Source: Planctomycetaceae bacterium (lineage in GTDB: Bacteria > Planctomycetota > Planctomycetia > Pirellulales > Pirellulaceae). Taken from it: a stretch of 60,681 bases of DNA. This document shows positions 1-8,999 of this stretch, piece by piece. Position 1 is the first letter of the stretch; each line of letters begins with the position of its first letter. The notes under the pieces were generated by a model. That model was not told where the DNA came from, made no database searches, and saw only the letters and a list, made by a program, of their open reading frames with translations. Where the stretch lies: the NCBI GenBank assembly GCA_024638965.1, contig JAHEJI010000007.1:1-60681 (forward strand), given 5' to 3'. The translations under genes were made by a program, and so were the position numbers.

Positions 1-1
1 C

Positions 2-106
2 AAACGCATTGACTTCGCCGCGGAAATCCAGCACGTCGTTGACGCAAGTTGGCATTTTGAGCTGACGGTATTTGCTGGACAGGGGGGACGGCTGTCGGTA
101 ACTTAA
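2..106 (+). CDS. Possible 3' end of a gene cut by the window edge
   Basis: One forward frame is open from the first bases to a TAA at 104-106, giving 34 residues that end in GGRLSVT. The next gene begins 40 bp later on the same strand. An open frame this short can occur by chance, and no family is recognised. It is listed only because a coding sequence may enter from the left; the missing upstream sequence would decide it. Confidence 0.25.
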   Translation, partial: KRIDFAAEIQHVVDASWHFELTVFAGQGGRLSVT

Positions 107-145
107 ACACAATCCTACTGGACTTCCTTTCAACGGGTTCATGAA

Positions 146-2140
146 ATGAGCACGAATATTTGTTGGTTACGCGTTCGACAACCAAAACGTCTTGTTACCG
201 TGGCAACGATCGTCTTTCTTTTGGGCGGTGCCGCAATTCACGCCCAAGACACGTCCAAAACCGATGATGCGGACGCCTCCGAGTCAGCCGTTTCACCCGA
301 AGACAAACTCGCTTGGAATCGAACGGACAAATATGTTCCTCCTGATTTCGAATCGTATTTCCCGGAAAACGATGAGGCCGCGGCAAAACGTCTGGATGAA
401 TTTATGAGTAGTCCGCAGCTGCGACAAAACGCTCCCGACGAATATATCGATGTTGTCCGGCGCGGGCTGCGTTTTACAAGTCAGCACAAGACGAGCGTCC
501 TGAGACTGTTAGGGAACACCTTCATCTGGGGTAAAAAACCTCAAAACGAAAAAGCCATTGAACTGATGTATCATGCCACCGCCGCCGAGGATAACGGAAT
601 CGTGCATTATGCAATGTATTTTGGGCCGACCGTTGTTGTCGATCGTTCCGACAATTTGATGTGGATGATGATGACAAATCACCACAGATTTGATCGCGAA
701 ATTCAAAGGCGACTCAACTGGAGTTTCAAAACACACGGAGATCAACTCAAGACAGCGGATCAGCTTGCCAGCTTGTTGGACCAGGCAGATGAACTGGGTG
801 AACTTTCGACGATCGCGACATTTGACTATTACAAGACATTGACGGGCAACGATCCTCCTCGACCGGAACGATTTGCCGCACTGGGAAAATGGGCAATCGG
901 GTTTTCTCATCAAGACGTTTTGGCTAAACAACGCGACGGTTTTCAACAACTACGCGACATGCTGGGACAGCATCTGGACTTGAGCGACGAAAACATCATT
1001 GAATTTGTGGGTCGCATTGACGGATGCAAATGGGTGGGAGTGGCTCTCGTGGCCGGAATAGCACTCAGAGAAGAGATTGTTGCGAAAATCAAAAACTCAG
1101 ATGGATTCTCGGTCGAGTTCGCTGATCGCGTCGACGAACGACTGTTCCAGACCCGGCGCTTGCGCGAGTTCGCCAAACATTGGAAGGGTAAAACTCCTCG
1201 CGCCAAACCGACCTATACCCAGCCTGATATCGACGCCAATTACGCTTGGAATCGTGACGACAAATACGTGTCACCCAGTTTCGAGACGTACTTCCCGGAT
1301 GATGAAGATGCCGGAAAACGGTTGGACGATCTGATCGCATCGCAAAATAACCTTGAACTTTCTGATCGAGAAATCCTGGACGCGTTTCGTCAGGGATTGA
1401 AGCATTCGACTACATCGGCCAATCGGAAATTTTCGTTCTTGTCCCAGGCACTGGGTTGGCCCTCCGATCCGTATCAAACCGAAATCATGTTTCATGCGGC
1501 GGCATTGGATGCGCCGCAAGACACGCAGTATTACGCGATTTATTATGGTCTCGGCAATTGGTGGGACAAAAGCGACAACGTGCTGCGCCTGTTTGCCGAG
1601 ATTTTTGCACAACCGATTGAACCGGGCGAGCATAGCGGCATGCACGGGCGAATAATGTGGTCCGTGAGAAACAAACAGTCAGAAAAATCTGTCTTGGCTG
1701 AGTACCTTGACGAAGAATTGGAAAAACATGCGAAACTAGATGATTCGACTCTGGTCCGGCTTGTGCAAACCTACAAACAGCTGACCAGCGAGAATCCAGC
1801 CAATCTCGACAAGTTCGACAAACGGGGTCTCTTTTTTATTGTCTGGCGCAGATCGGGCGCAAAATCTGAGGAAGAGTTCAACACCTATTTCAAAGAACTG
1901 CGCCGGGACAGTGCACAAGATGAAAAACGAGTCGGACTGCATGCTCGTCAGGAACAGGGCAAATGGTACGGCGTTGCAATCGTCGGCGGTTTCGAAGCCC
2001 ACGAATCAATTCTTGGGGCACTCCTGAAGGACAGCAAAAATACACTCGACGTTGCCATGCCCTGGCCCAAACCCTGGAATCTCGCAAAAGGTCTGCCCGG
2101 TGCCGCCGAACTCAATGAGCTTTACAACCGCAGGAAATAA
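146..2140 (+). CDS. Secreted hypothetical protein with two tandem homologous halves
   Basis: The 664-residue product starts with a basic segment and a hydrophobic core (about residues 18-33) ending in a likely AHAQ cleavage site, so it is probably exported. The mature part contains two related halves. The first opens near residue 57 with WNRTDKYVPPDFESYFP and the second near residue 366 with WNRDDKYVSPSFETYFP. Each continues with an acidic, KRLD-containing stretch and later shares GKWYGVAIVGG / CKWVGVALVAG type segments, so the gene arose by internal duplication. No catalytic motif or known family is recognised. It converges on the oligoendopeptidase gene, with only 12 bp between the stop codons. 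Function is unknown; a role in the envelope or periplasm is inferred from the signal peptide only. Confidence 0.8.
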   Translation: MSTNICWLRVRQPKRLVTVATIVFLLGGAAIHAQDTSKTDDADASESAVSPEDKLAWNRTDKYVPPDFESYFPENDEAAAKRLDEFMSSPQLRQNAPDEYIDVVRRGLRFTSQHKTSVLRLLGNTFIWGKKPQNEKAIELMYHATAAEDNGIVHYAMYFGPTVVVDRSDNLMWMMMTNHHRFDREIQRRLNWSFKTHGDQLKTADQLASLLDQADELGELSTIATFDYYKTLTGNDPPRPERFAALGKWAIGFSHQDVLAKQRDGFQQLRDMLGQHLDLSDENIIEFVGRIDGCKWVGVALVAGIALREEIVAKIKNSDGFSVEFADRVDERLFQTRRLREFAKHWKGKTPRAKPTYTQPDIDANYAWNRDDKYVSPSFETYFPDDEDAGKRLDDLIASQNNLELSDREILDAFRQGLKHSTTSANRKFSFLSQALGWPSDPYQTEIMFHAAALDAPQDTQYYAIYYGLGNWWDKSDNVLRLFAEIFAQPIEPGEHSGMHGRIMWSVRNKQSEKSVLAEYLDEELEKHAKLDDSTLVRLVQTYKQLTSENPANLDKFDKRGLFFIVWRRSGAKSEEEFNTYFKELRRDSAQDEKRVGLHARQEQGKWYGVAIVGGFEAHESILGALLKDSKNTLDVAMPWPKPWNLAKGLPGAAELNELYNRRK

Positions 2141-2152
2141 GGGCGCGTACAA

Positions 2153-3964
2153 TTACAACAAGGAATCAAGCTGTTCCACCAGATCGCCAAAATGCTGTAA
2201 AGCCGTGTCAACCGGTTCTGGTTTTTCGAGGTCGACACCTGCGTCACGAAGCAAGTCGAGTGGATACTTGCTGCAGCCACCCCTAAGAAAACTCATATAG
2301 TCACTCAACTCCGTTTCGCCGCCGTTCAAGACACGCTGACTCAACGCAATCGCAGCCGATAACCCGGTCGCGTATTTGTAAACGTAAAAAGCGCGATAGA
2401 AATGAGGAATCCGCAAACACTCGAGCATCAACTCATCATCGATCGAAAATTCGGGACCGAAATAGTCGTCAAGCAGTGTGCGATATGTCTTTTTGAACGC
2501 CTCGACCGTTAACGGTTCACCCGCTTCACACATCTCGTGGATAATTTTTTCAAATTCGGCAAACATCGTCTGCCGAATAATCGTTCCCCGAATTCCGTCG
2601 ATTTCATTGTTCAGCAGATAAGCCCGCAGTCGATCATCATCGGCATTCTGAAGCATGTGATGCGTCAATAATTGCTCATTGAAAGTGCTGGCCACTTCGG
2701 CGACGAAGATCGTGTAATTGTAGTATTGATAGGGTTGGCTCTGGGTTGAGAAATACGAGTGCATCGAGTGGCCCGCTTCGTGGGTTAGCGTAAACACATC
2801 GTTCAACACCGCAGGTTTATAGTTCATCATGATGTATGGATTGCCATCGTAAGTCCCGTAGCTGAACGCACCGCTCTGCTTGCCTTGATTCGGATAGCGA
2901 TCACACCAGCGAGCCGCTGTCAGGCCGTTGCGAAGCACCGACACGTATTCATCACCGAGAGGAGCAAGTGAATCACAGACCGCTTCCACCGCTTCATCCC
3001 AGGTGTGTTCGATTTCGATATCGCTGAGGATGGGCACGTAGGTGTCGTAGTGGTGGATTTCATCCAAGCCCATTTTGCGTTTGCGCAGATCATAGTAGCG
3101 GTAGAGCGCAGGCAAATTCTTTCGCACACTCGCGATCAAATTGTCATAAACGCTTTGCGGCACTTTGTCAGCGTAAAGCGCCGAATGCAACGCGTTGTCG
3201 TAACCGCGGGCTCGCGCGTAATAAACATCTTTTTGAACAGAACCACTGAGCATCGCCGCCAGCGAATTTTCGTGAGCCGTAAATTGTTCGTAGAATTGAT
3301 AAAAGGCCTTTTTCCGCACCGATAGCTCGGGGGAAATCAAAAATTGGGAAAACGTGCTTGGCGTAAGTTCAAGTTCCTGACCTTTTTCATTTTCCAGCGA
3401 ACCGAATTTTAAGTCTGAATCATGCAACTGTCTGAAGATTTTTGAGGTCGCCCCCGCCATTTCTCCTTGCATGGCAAGCAATTGCTCTTCTTTTTCGCCA
3501 AGCGTGTAAGGTTTGTAACGGATCAACCGTTCCAGCATTAAGCGATAGAGTTCCAATTCAGGTGAATCCAAAAAGGTCCGCATCTGCTCATCGGGAATTG
3601 CCAGAATTTCAGGGCGAATGTAACTTGCCGCTTCACCCGCTCGGGTGGCGATATTTTGAAAACGCCCCAGCATTCGCTGGTAATCGCTGTTTGACTGATC
3701 TTCGGTCGTTCGCAGGTAAGCGTAGTTGCCTAACCGCTCTCCCAACCGGTCGACTTCGCTGTCGTAATCAAGCAACTCTCTTAACGTGGTGGCGCTCTCC
3801 GACAAACGCCCCTTGAACTTTTCAAATCCCGAGATTTTGCTTTCGAAGTCGTTAAACGCGACTTCCCAGGTTTCATCGTTTGGAAAAAGCTTGGACAAAT
3901 CCCAGGTATCGTTGACTTCAATGTCTTTTCGGTCAGGCAACCGGACAATGGTAGCAGTGTTCAT
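2153..3964 (-). CDS. pepF: Oligoendopeptidase F (M3 family zinc metallopeptidase)
   Basis: A 603-residue member of the M3B oligopeptidases, which hydrolyse short peptides in the cytoplasm. The zinc motif HEAGH is at about residues 395-399, in the context FTLTHEAGHSMHSYF. The N-terminal segment WDLSKLFPNDETWE is typical of PepF, and the length matches the usual 600. The frame stays open upstream for another 102 codons, but those only translate the 51-bp repeat array. The ATG at 3964 is preferred because AAGGAAA lies about 8 bases before it and the family N-terminus begins there. There is no signal peptide. The array of hairpins lies about 50 bp upstream, so it may be transcribed as part of the leader. 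Confidence 0.95.
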   Translation of the reverse strand: MNTATIVRLPDRKDIEVNDTWDLSKLFPNDETWEVAFNDFESKISGFEKFKGRLSESATTLRELLDYDSEVDRLGERLGNYAYLRTTEDQSNSDYQRMLGRFQNIATRAGEAASYIRPEILAIPDEQMRTFLDSPELELYRLMLERLIRYKPYTLGEKEEQLLAMQGEMAGATSKIFRQLHDSDLKFGSLENEKGQELELTPSTFSQFLISPELSVRKKAFYQFYEQFTAHENSLAAMLSGSVQKDVYYARARGYDNALHSALYADKVPQSVYDNLIASVRKNLPALYRYYDLRKRKMGLDEIHHYDTYVPILSDIEIEHTWDEAVEAVCDSLAPLGDEYVSVLRNGLTAARWCDRYPNQGKQSGAFSYGTYDGNPYIMMNYKPAVLNDVFTLTHEAGHSMHSYFSTQSQPYQYYNYTIFVAEVASTFNEQLLTHHMLQNADDDRLRAYLLNNEIDGIRGTIIRQTMFAEFEKIIHEMCEAGEPLTVEAFKKTYRTLLDDYFGPEFSIDDELMLECLRIPHFYRAFYVYKYATGLSAAIALSQRVLNGGETELSDYMSFLRGGCSKYPLDLLRDAGVDLEKPEPVDTALQHFGDLVEQLDSLL

Positions 3965-4016
3965 GTATTTATTTCCTTGTTTCAAGATTGCGTGATTATA
4001 AGAAATTCGAGAGCTA

Positions 4017-4270
4017 AGTTCAGCCCGGGGAGTAACCGAGCGAGTCTGGGACAGACTCGGGTACAGTAGTTCAGCCTGTCCCAGGCTGAAGCGAGTCTGG
4101 GACAGACTCGGGTACCGTAGTTCAGCCTGTCCCAGGCTGAAGCGAGTCTGGGGCAGACTCGGGTACCGTAGTTCAGCCTGTCCCAGGCTGAAGCGAGTCT
4201 GGGACAGACTCGGGTACAGTAGTTCAGCCTGTCCCAGGCTGAAACGAATCTGGGACAGACCCGGGTACAC
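4017..4270. repeat. Array 1: tandem 51-bp double-hairpin (BIME-like) units
   Basis: About four complete 51-bp units plus degenerate ends lie between pepF and the RAYT gene. Each unit holds two hairpins in opposite orientation. Hairpin A has arms TTCAGCCTG and CAGGCTGAA around a TCC loop and is preceded by GTAG. Hairpin B has core arms GAGTCTG and CAGACTC around GGA and is followed by GGGTAC. Read on the other strand, B is a variant of A (both contain CTGTCCCAG), so the unit is an inverted pair of REP sequences. The left end (4017-4039) is a decayed A hairpin. The right end (4245-4268) is a B copy with substitutions. Because 51 is a multiple of three, open frames run through the array and are artefacts. 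Confidence 0.9.
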
Positions 4271-4398
4271 AGTAATCGCAGGCGAACGTTACCGACCAAG
4301 TGCTATCATCCGGTTTTTTTAACGTGCGAAACCTCGACAATTAACTAAACAGTAGGGCGATATCTTTAGGCGGCCAATCATCCAACGTGGTCATAGAC

Positions 4399-5058
4399 AT
4401 GAAAAAGGATGAAGTAGGATTATTTGAGAAAAGCAAAGAGTTTTCGGTATATAACCGAAATTTTCCACATTGGATTCAAACCGGTGCGCTTTGTTTTGTA
4501 ACTTGGCGGGCAGCCGATTCGCTGCCGGAAGCGGCAATTCGACAACTTGAAGCTGAGATTAATCAGCTGATATTGCGTGAAAATCTAAATCCAAAATTTG
4601 ATTGGAAGGCGGAACTCAGTAAACGACCGGGGCATCAAAGGGCAAGGTTTTGGAAAAGGCTTTTTTGTACTCGCGACAAGTATTTGGACGCAGGATACGG
4701 TCGTTGTCTGCTCGACAACAAAGAATGTGCTATTGAAGTGGAGCATTCGATTCTTCATTTTGATGAAGAACGATACTTTGTGACCGATATAGTTGTGATG
4801 CCAAATCATGTTCACTTTATCGCTGCATATAAAGATGAAGATACATTCTTAAAGCAAAACACAGACTGGAAACGATTTACGGCAAGAAAGATCAATCGCC
4901 TTTGCGGTGTAGCTGGTGATTTTTGGCAGGTTGACCAGTTCGATCACTTGATTCGTCATTCTGGTTCATTCGATTACTATCGAAAATATATTCTTGATAA
5001 CCCTAGGAATGCAGGTTTGTCTGGCGGGCGATATCGGCATTTTAGCAAACATTTGTGA
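4399..5058 (+). CDS. REP-associated tyrosine transposase (RAYT, IS200-like Y1 family)
   Basis: A 219-residue single-strand DNA nuclease of the HUH/Y1 type. The metal-binding HVH triad sits at about residues 137-139 in the context VVMPNHVHFIA. The C-terminal part has the RAYT signature FWQVDQFDHLIR followed by YYRKYILDNPRNAGL, where one of the tyrosines should be the nucleophile. RAYTs bind and cut REP hairpins that carry a GTAG-type foot. This gene lies between two arrays of such hairpins (4017-4270 and 5081-5420), a typical RAYT setting. No terminal inverted repeats or target duplication mark it as an autonomous IS, so it is probably a domesticated single-copy gene. The start is uncertain: ATG at 4399 is used, but an in-frame GTG lies at 4387 and neither has a clear ribosome binding site. 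Confidence 0.9.
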   Translation: MKKDEVGLFEKSKEFSVYNRNFPHWIQTGALCFVTWRAADSLPEAAIRQLEAEINQLILRENLNPKFDWKAELSKRPGHQRARFWKRLFCTRDKYLDAGYGRCLLDNKECAIEVEHSILHFDEERYFVTDIVVMPNHVHFIAAYKDEDTFLKQNTDWKRFTARKINRLCGVAGDFWQVDQFDHLIRHSGSFDYYRKYILDNPRNAGLSGGRYRHFSKHL

Positions 5059-5080
5059 CCAGGTTTTCCTTGGTACACGC

Positions 5081-5420
5081 GCCCGGGACAGACTCAGGTA
5101 CAGTAGTTCAGCCTGTCCCAGGCTGAGACGAGTCTGGGACAGACTCAGGTACAGTAGCTCAGCCTGTCCCAGGCTGAGACGAGTCTGGGACAGACTCGGG
5201 TACAGTAGCTCAGCCTGTCCCAGGCTGAGACAAGTCTGGGACAGACTCGGGTACAGTAGCTCAGCCTGTCCCAGGCTGAGACAAGTCTGGGACAGACTCA
5301 GGTACAGGAGCTCAGCCTGTCCCAGGCTGAGACAAGTCTGGGACAAGTCTGGGACAGACTCAGGTACAGGAGCTCAGCCTGTCCCAGGCTGAGACAAGTC
5401 TGGGACAGACTCGAGTACAG
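5081..5420. repeat. Array 2: tandem double-hairpin (BIME-like) units downstream of the RAYT
   Basis: Six A hairpins alternate with B hairpins, in the same order as array 1. In most copies the A arms are CTCAGCCTG and CAGGCTGAG, while the first copy has the TT form. The outer two base pairs have therefore changed together compared with array 1 (TT/AA versus CT/AG), which supports selection on the stem. Feet are GTAG in four copies and GGAG in the last two. The interval between the fifth and sixth A hairpins is 62 bp instead of 51, because an 11-bp piece (ACAAGTCTGGG) is doubled. The array ends about 4 bp before the stop codon of the U32 gene, so its hairpins may also act as a terminator between convergent transcripts. 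Confidence 0.9.
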
Positions 5421-5423
5421 TTT

Positions 5424-7937
5424 TTAACTCAGCTGCACAAGGGTCTTGTAGTTCCTTGGTACGAACAAACTGCCTTGCGTGGTGCTTTGAGGCGAGTGCC
5501 GTTGCAGTTCTTTGTCCAACCGATTTCCATCCAAATTTGCCTCAAAATAGTTTCGAAAAGCATTCGCAATGGCAATCACCTGGTTGGGAGTTTGATGTAC
5601 AAACTCCAACCGAAAATGTTGGATGCCTGCGGCTCGAAAGAGGGCTAACGATTCAGGAACCGTTTGTGCTTCGGCACCAAACACCGTATTGCGGCAGCCA
5701 ACGTCAGCCATGACGGGATGTTCGCGGCCTTCGGAATCTCGAACGGCAACCCGATGCTGTTCGCAGGGGTGTCCGCAGTTGGTGCTGTCCGTTCCGGTGG
5801 AAAGGAATCTGCAAAAAACACAGTGTTCCATATGAAAAACGGGCAGATGAGAATAGGCAATCACTTCCAGGGAAGAGCAGGGGAACAAACCGGCTAGTTC
5901 TTCAATCTGTTTTGCGTTCAGATCGTAAGTCGGCGTGATTCGCGTTAGCCCCAAATTCACAAATGCCTTTACGGTAAAAGCATTTGCCGCATTCAGGCTG
6001 AAGTCACCGATCAACCGCGGCAGTTCCTGCTCGCAATTGATGAGCCCCTTTAAGAGTCCCGCCGATCGAATCAGAATCGCGCAGTCCAGTGAAAGCAAAA
6101 ATCGAGCGATCTTTTGTTCATTGGGCTTCAGAATTCTCGGGCTGGCAACTCGGGCGACAATATTTTCGGATTTGATTTTTTCCACCGAAGGGCGCAAACC
6201 ATAAAGTTCCAGATAATCAAGCGTGATGCTGTCCGGTTGGCATTCAATGGCCGCTTCAAGTTGTTCCGGCGTGCGAACCAACAAGTGCAACCTGGCGCGC
6301 GACGAATCTGATGGCTTAGCCGAAAAAGACGAAGAACGTTTAAGTTGTTCGAACTCGGCCGAAACGACAGGGTTCACAGGGCGATCTATCGGCGCAATGC
6401 GGCGCGCCAACAGCTTGGCAACCAATTCGCGACGGGCGGCATTGAGCTGGCTGGTCGGGACAAAAACGGGTTCACCGGACCGCAGCTCAACATCGATCAA
6501 GTGAAACGGGCTGCCGCCGAGCCGACCGAGTTTGTCGATTAATGTTTCCAAATCGAGAGCTCGTTTTTGGGCGGCTTCGAGTGGCGACTGACCTTTGTAA
6601 ATCGCCGTTTCGCCGGTGTCAGTGGTTGCGAAAATCTCAATCGGCTTTCCCAGATTGGCTAGAACCCGAAATCGAATTCCGCGAGTAAAGACGGGTTGTT
6701 GATTCGCGGTTAGGCGTTTCAGTTTCTTTTTGAGCTGAGGATCTCTGGTTCGCCAAACCTGATCGCCTTCGCGGATTCGGGTAAAGTCAATTTCGCCTCG
6801 TCCAAATTCGACTTGAATTAAACGATTGCTGAGATCTGAAACTGTGAAGACGTTGCCGCCTTCCTCCGATTCGTCGGGACTACGCCAATCGGCTGCGTCA
6901 AAAACCAGCCCGTCGCCGGGCTTGATTTCACGATCGTAATTGATGACGGCGGCGTCCTGAAGGACTTCTTTTACGTATCCCATCAGCAAACCGCGGTGCC
7001 GCGGGGCACGGCCTCGAACGACGTCTTGGTGATTGATATCAGAGATGAAATGGGGGCCAAGTCCACGGGAATAAATTTGTTCGAGATCTTGTCTTTCTTC
7101 GGCTTCTATTTCATTTGGCAGATTTGCGACGGCCAGATCAATGGCTTCGCGATACGCACGCGTCGTCAACGCAACATAATCCGCATCCTTGTAGCGCCCC
7201 TCGATTTTCAAACAGGCGATGCCGATCTCAACAAGTTCCGGAATCTGTTCCAGCGCATAAAGATCGCCAGGCGAAAGCAGATACCGATCAGGGCCGAGGT
7301 CTTGCTGTTTTCCATCGACGATCAAGTCGTAAGAAAGTCGGCACGCTTGAGCACATTTGCCCCGATTGGCGCTACGTCCACCCCAAGCTTCGCTGCTGAA
7401 ACATTGTCCAGAATACGAAACGCACAATGCTCCGTGAACAAAGACCTCTAGTTCGACCTCCGTCTGTTCGGCAATTCTCCGTATGTCGGCCAAACTGAGT
7501 TCACGACCCAACACGACTCGCGAACAACCGAGGGAACGCGCAAACTCGGCACCTTCGGCACTGGTGATGGACATTTGTGTGCTGCCGTGAATTTCAAGAT
7601 CGGGAACAATCTTGCGGGCTAGCTGAACAATTCCAACGTCTTGAACAATGATCGCATCGACGCCTGCCTGGGCGATTTCAATGAGTGTCTGTTCGGCCAG
7701 CTTTAGCTCGTGATCAAAAACCAGCGTGTTGAACGTCACACATCCTTTGACGGCGCGCTCATGCAGCGTTCGCATCACGACAGGTAGCTCGTCAATTGAG
7801 AAGCCAACTTTCGCCCGCGCTGAGAAATGGTTCAGCCCGAAGTAGACTGCGTCCGCCCCCGCTTCGATAGCGGCGTTGAGCTGCGGCCAATAGCCGGCCG
7901 GACTCATAAGTTCGGGGTTTTTTTGTTTTCTGTTCAC
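5424..7937 (-). CDS. Peptidase U32 family protein, RlhA-like with DUF3656-type middle region
   Basis: An 837-residue protein beginning ELMSPAGYWPQLNAAIEAGADAVYFG, the hallmark start of U32 proteins. Four cysteines at about residues 172, 179, 195 and 199 (GALCVSYSGQCF and GKCAQACR) match the Fe-S cluster ligands of the family. Length and layout resemble E. coli RlhA/YdcP, which hydroxylates a cytidine of 23S rRNA; other U32 members hydroxylate the ubiquinone ring. A second Cys-rich segment near residue 700 (HCVFCRFL, CGHPCEQHR) suggests a second U32-like half. The start codon is GTG. Function as an RNA or cofactor hydroxylase is inferred from the family; the historical collagenase label is probably wrong. 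It converges on the RAYT locus. Confidence 0.88.
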   Translation of the reverse strand: MNRKQKNPELMSPAGYWPQLNAAIEAGADAVYFGLNHFSARAKVGFSIDELPVVMRTLHERAVKGCVTFNTLVFDHELKLAEQTLIEIAQAGVDAIIVQDVGIVQLARKIVPDLEIHGSTQMSITSAEGAEFARSLGCSRVVLGRELSLADIRRIAEQTEVELEVFVHGALCVSYSGQCFSSEAWGGRSANRGKCAQACRLSYDLIVDGKQQDLGPDRYLLSPGDLYALEQIPELVEIGIACLKIEGRYKDADYVALTTRAYREAIDLAVANLPNEIEAEERQDLEQIYSRGLGPHFISDINHQDVVRGRAPRHRGLLMGYVKEVLQDAAVINYDREIKPGDGLVFDAADWRSPDESEEGGNVFTVSDLSNRLIQVEFGRGEIDFTRIREGDQVWRTRDPQLKKKLKRLTANQQPVFTRGIRFRVLANLGKPIEIFATTDTGETAIYKGQSPLEAAQKRALDLETLIDKLGRLGGSPFHLIDVELRSGEPVFVPTSQLNAARRELVAKLLARRIAPIDRPVNPVVSAEFEQLKRSSSFSAKPSDSSRARLHLLVRTPEQLEAAIECQPDSITLDYLELYGLRPSVEKIKSENIVARVASPRILKPNEQKIARFLLSLDCAILIRSAGLLKGLINCEQELPRLIGDFSLNAANAFTVKAFVNLGLTRITPTYDLNAKQIEELAGLFPCSSLEVIAYSHLPVFHMEHCVFCRFLSTGTDSTNCGHPCEQHRVAVRDSEGREHPVMADVGCRNTVFGAEAQTVPESLALFRAAGIQHFRLEFVHQTPNQVIAIANAFRNYFEANLDGNRLDKELQRHSPQSTTQGSLFVPRNYKTLVQLS

Positions 7938-7989
7938 AGTTTCAGCTTAACAGAATTGGTTCACGAGTCTCAGAGGTCCGCAGAACACT

Positions 7990-8022
7990 GTACCAAGTAT
8001 CCCTGTACTCAGTACTTGGTAC
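7990..8022. repeat. Intergenic 10-bp inverted repeat
   Basis: Arms GTACCAAGTA and TACTTGGTAC are perfect and separated by 13 nt. The hairpin lies in the 281-bp space between the divergent U32 and hypothetical genes, where nothing else was recognised. There is no T-run, so it is not a convincing terminator. Confidence 0.5.
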
Positions 8023-8218
8023 TTTGGCGTCACATTACTAAATGTCTCGAAAGCGGTTTAGTGTTTCAAGCGTTTATTTGCTTCTCTTCGTATCGGTCGC
8101 GACCACGCATGCTCATTTGGTCCTAGTATTACCTCGTGATTCATGGCGCACATTCTTTATTTATTCGCGTCGTTGAGTTTGCACATTTTAGTTCATGCTT
8201 TTTTACGAGGGTTGCACC

Positions 8219-8911
8219 ATGTTCAGTCTTTCTATTACCAATGACGCGATCAAGGAAATCTTCCGCGAAGAGGTTGGGGTTCGATCAGGCGATGTCAAAA
8301 ACGGATTTGACAACCAGGATTTATTGTTGATGCGAGGTCTATTGCCTCAAGTCGAACAAGTGGCGTTTGAAGATGAATTGCGAAACGGAGTGGCACTCGA
8401 AGCGAGGGAAGGTCTGATTTCAGTTTACTCTTTCCTAGAGCGAATAATCTGCCGCAACGGAATGATCCTTCGAATGGCAGTCGGACAGCGAATCGTCGAT
8501 CGAGAGATGAATGAAGCCAGTTGGGCCGACTATCAAATTCGGGAAGCGATTGATGCCTGTTCCCAACCGAGCGCCTTTGTCGGACATGTCCTTTCAATCA
8601 GGCGAGCGATGCACCGACCTATCAATCGGGTGCACAATATGATGGGATTCCTCGGTTCGAATGTAGCCGGGATGAGAGAAACCATCGCGGAGCGTGTGAG
8701 TGATCGTTTGCATGACGAAGACCCATCCGAGTTTGGGTTGATGAATGCCATTACCTCGGTCGCACGTGACACTTCCGACCATTCAATGCGTTGGAACCTG
8801 GAAGAGTTCGGCGGTCGTATCGGTCTGGGGCTGGTGAAAATTCCAGAGCGAGCGGAGTTGTCTTCGCTACGACGAAATATGAATGGTGGTTTCCGCCGCG
8901 AACCTGTTTAG
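8219..8911 (+). CDS. Hypothetical protein, weak DUF932-like resemblance
   Basis: A 230-residue soluble protein without signal peptide or membrane segment. The ATG at 8219 is chosen because GAGGG lies about 8 bases upstream; eight further upstream codons are open but lack this site. The middle segment FLERIICRNGMIL and the late segment AITSVARDTSDHSMRWNLEEFGGRIG recall DUF932, a family found on phages and plasmids, but the match is from memory and weak. The gene stands alone: divergent from the U32 gene and followed by its own terminator. No phage or plasmid genes surround it. Function unknown. Confidence 0.7.
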   Translation: MFSLSITNDAIKEIFREEVGVRSGDVKNGFDNQDLLLMRGLLPQVEQVAFEDELRNGVALEAREGLISVYSFLERIICRNGMILRMAVGQRIVDREMNEASWADYQIREAIDACSQPSAFVGHVLSIRRAMHRPINRVHNMMGFLGSNVAGMRETIAERVSDRLHDEDPSEFGLMNAITSVARDTSDHSMRWNLEEFGGRIGLGLVKIPERAELSSLRRNMNGGFRREPV

Positions 8912-8936
8912 TCCGTTTTCAGATCGAAAGCGAAGC

Positions 8937-8973
8937 AACGCCCGATGGTCGACTTGATTTCGGGCGTTTTTCT
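8937..8973 (+). terminator. Rho-independent terminator of the hypothetical gene
   Basis: Stem arms AACGCCCGA and TCGGGCGTT are separated by 14 nt and followed by a T-rich stretch (GTTTTTCTTT). It lies 26 bp after the stop codon at 8911 and faces the end of the convergent metallo-hydrolase gene. Confidence 0.8.
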
Positions 8974-8999
8974 TTGAAAATTCATGCGGAGGTACGGAC

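Noticed and set aside
3965..4270. 102-residue N-terminal extension of pepF with 17-residue repeats
   Set aside because: It only translates the repeat array; the family N-terminus and a ribosome binding site are at 3964.
4994..5392. Open frames on both strands through array 2
   Set aside because: The 51-bp unit has no stop codon in several frames, so the repeats give false ORFs on both strands.
5081..5420. CRISPR array
   Set aside because: Units are contiguous copies without unique spacers, and no cas genes are present.
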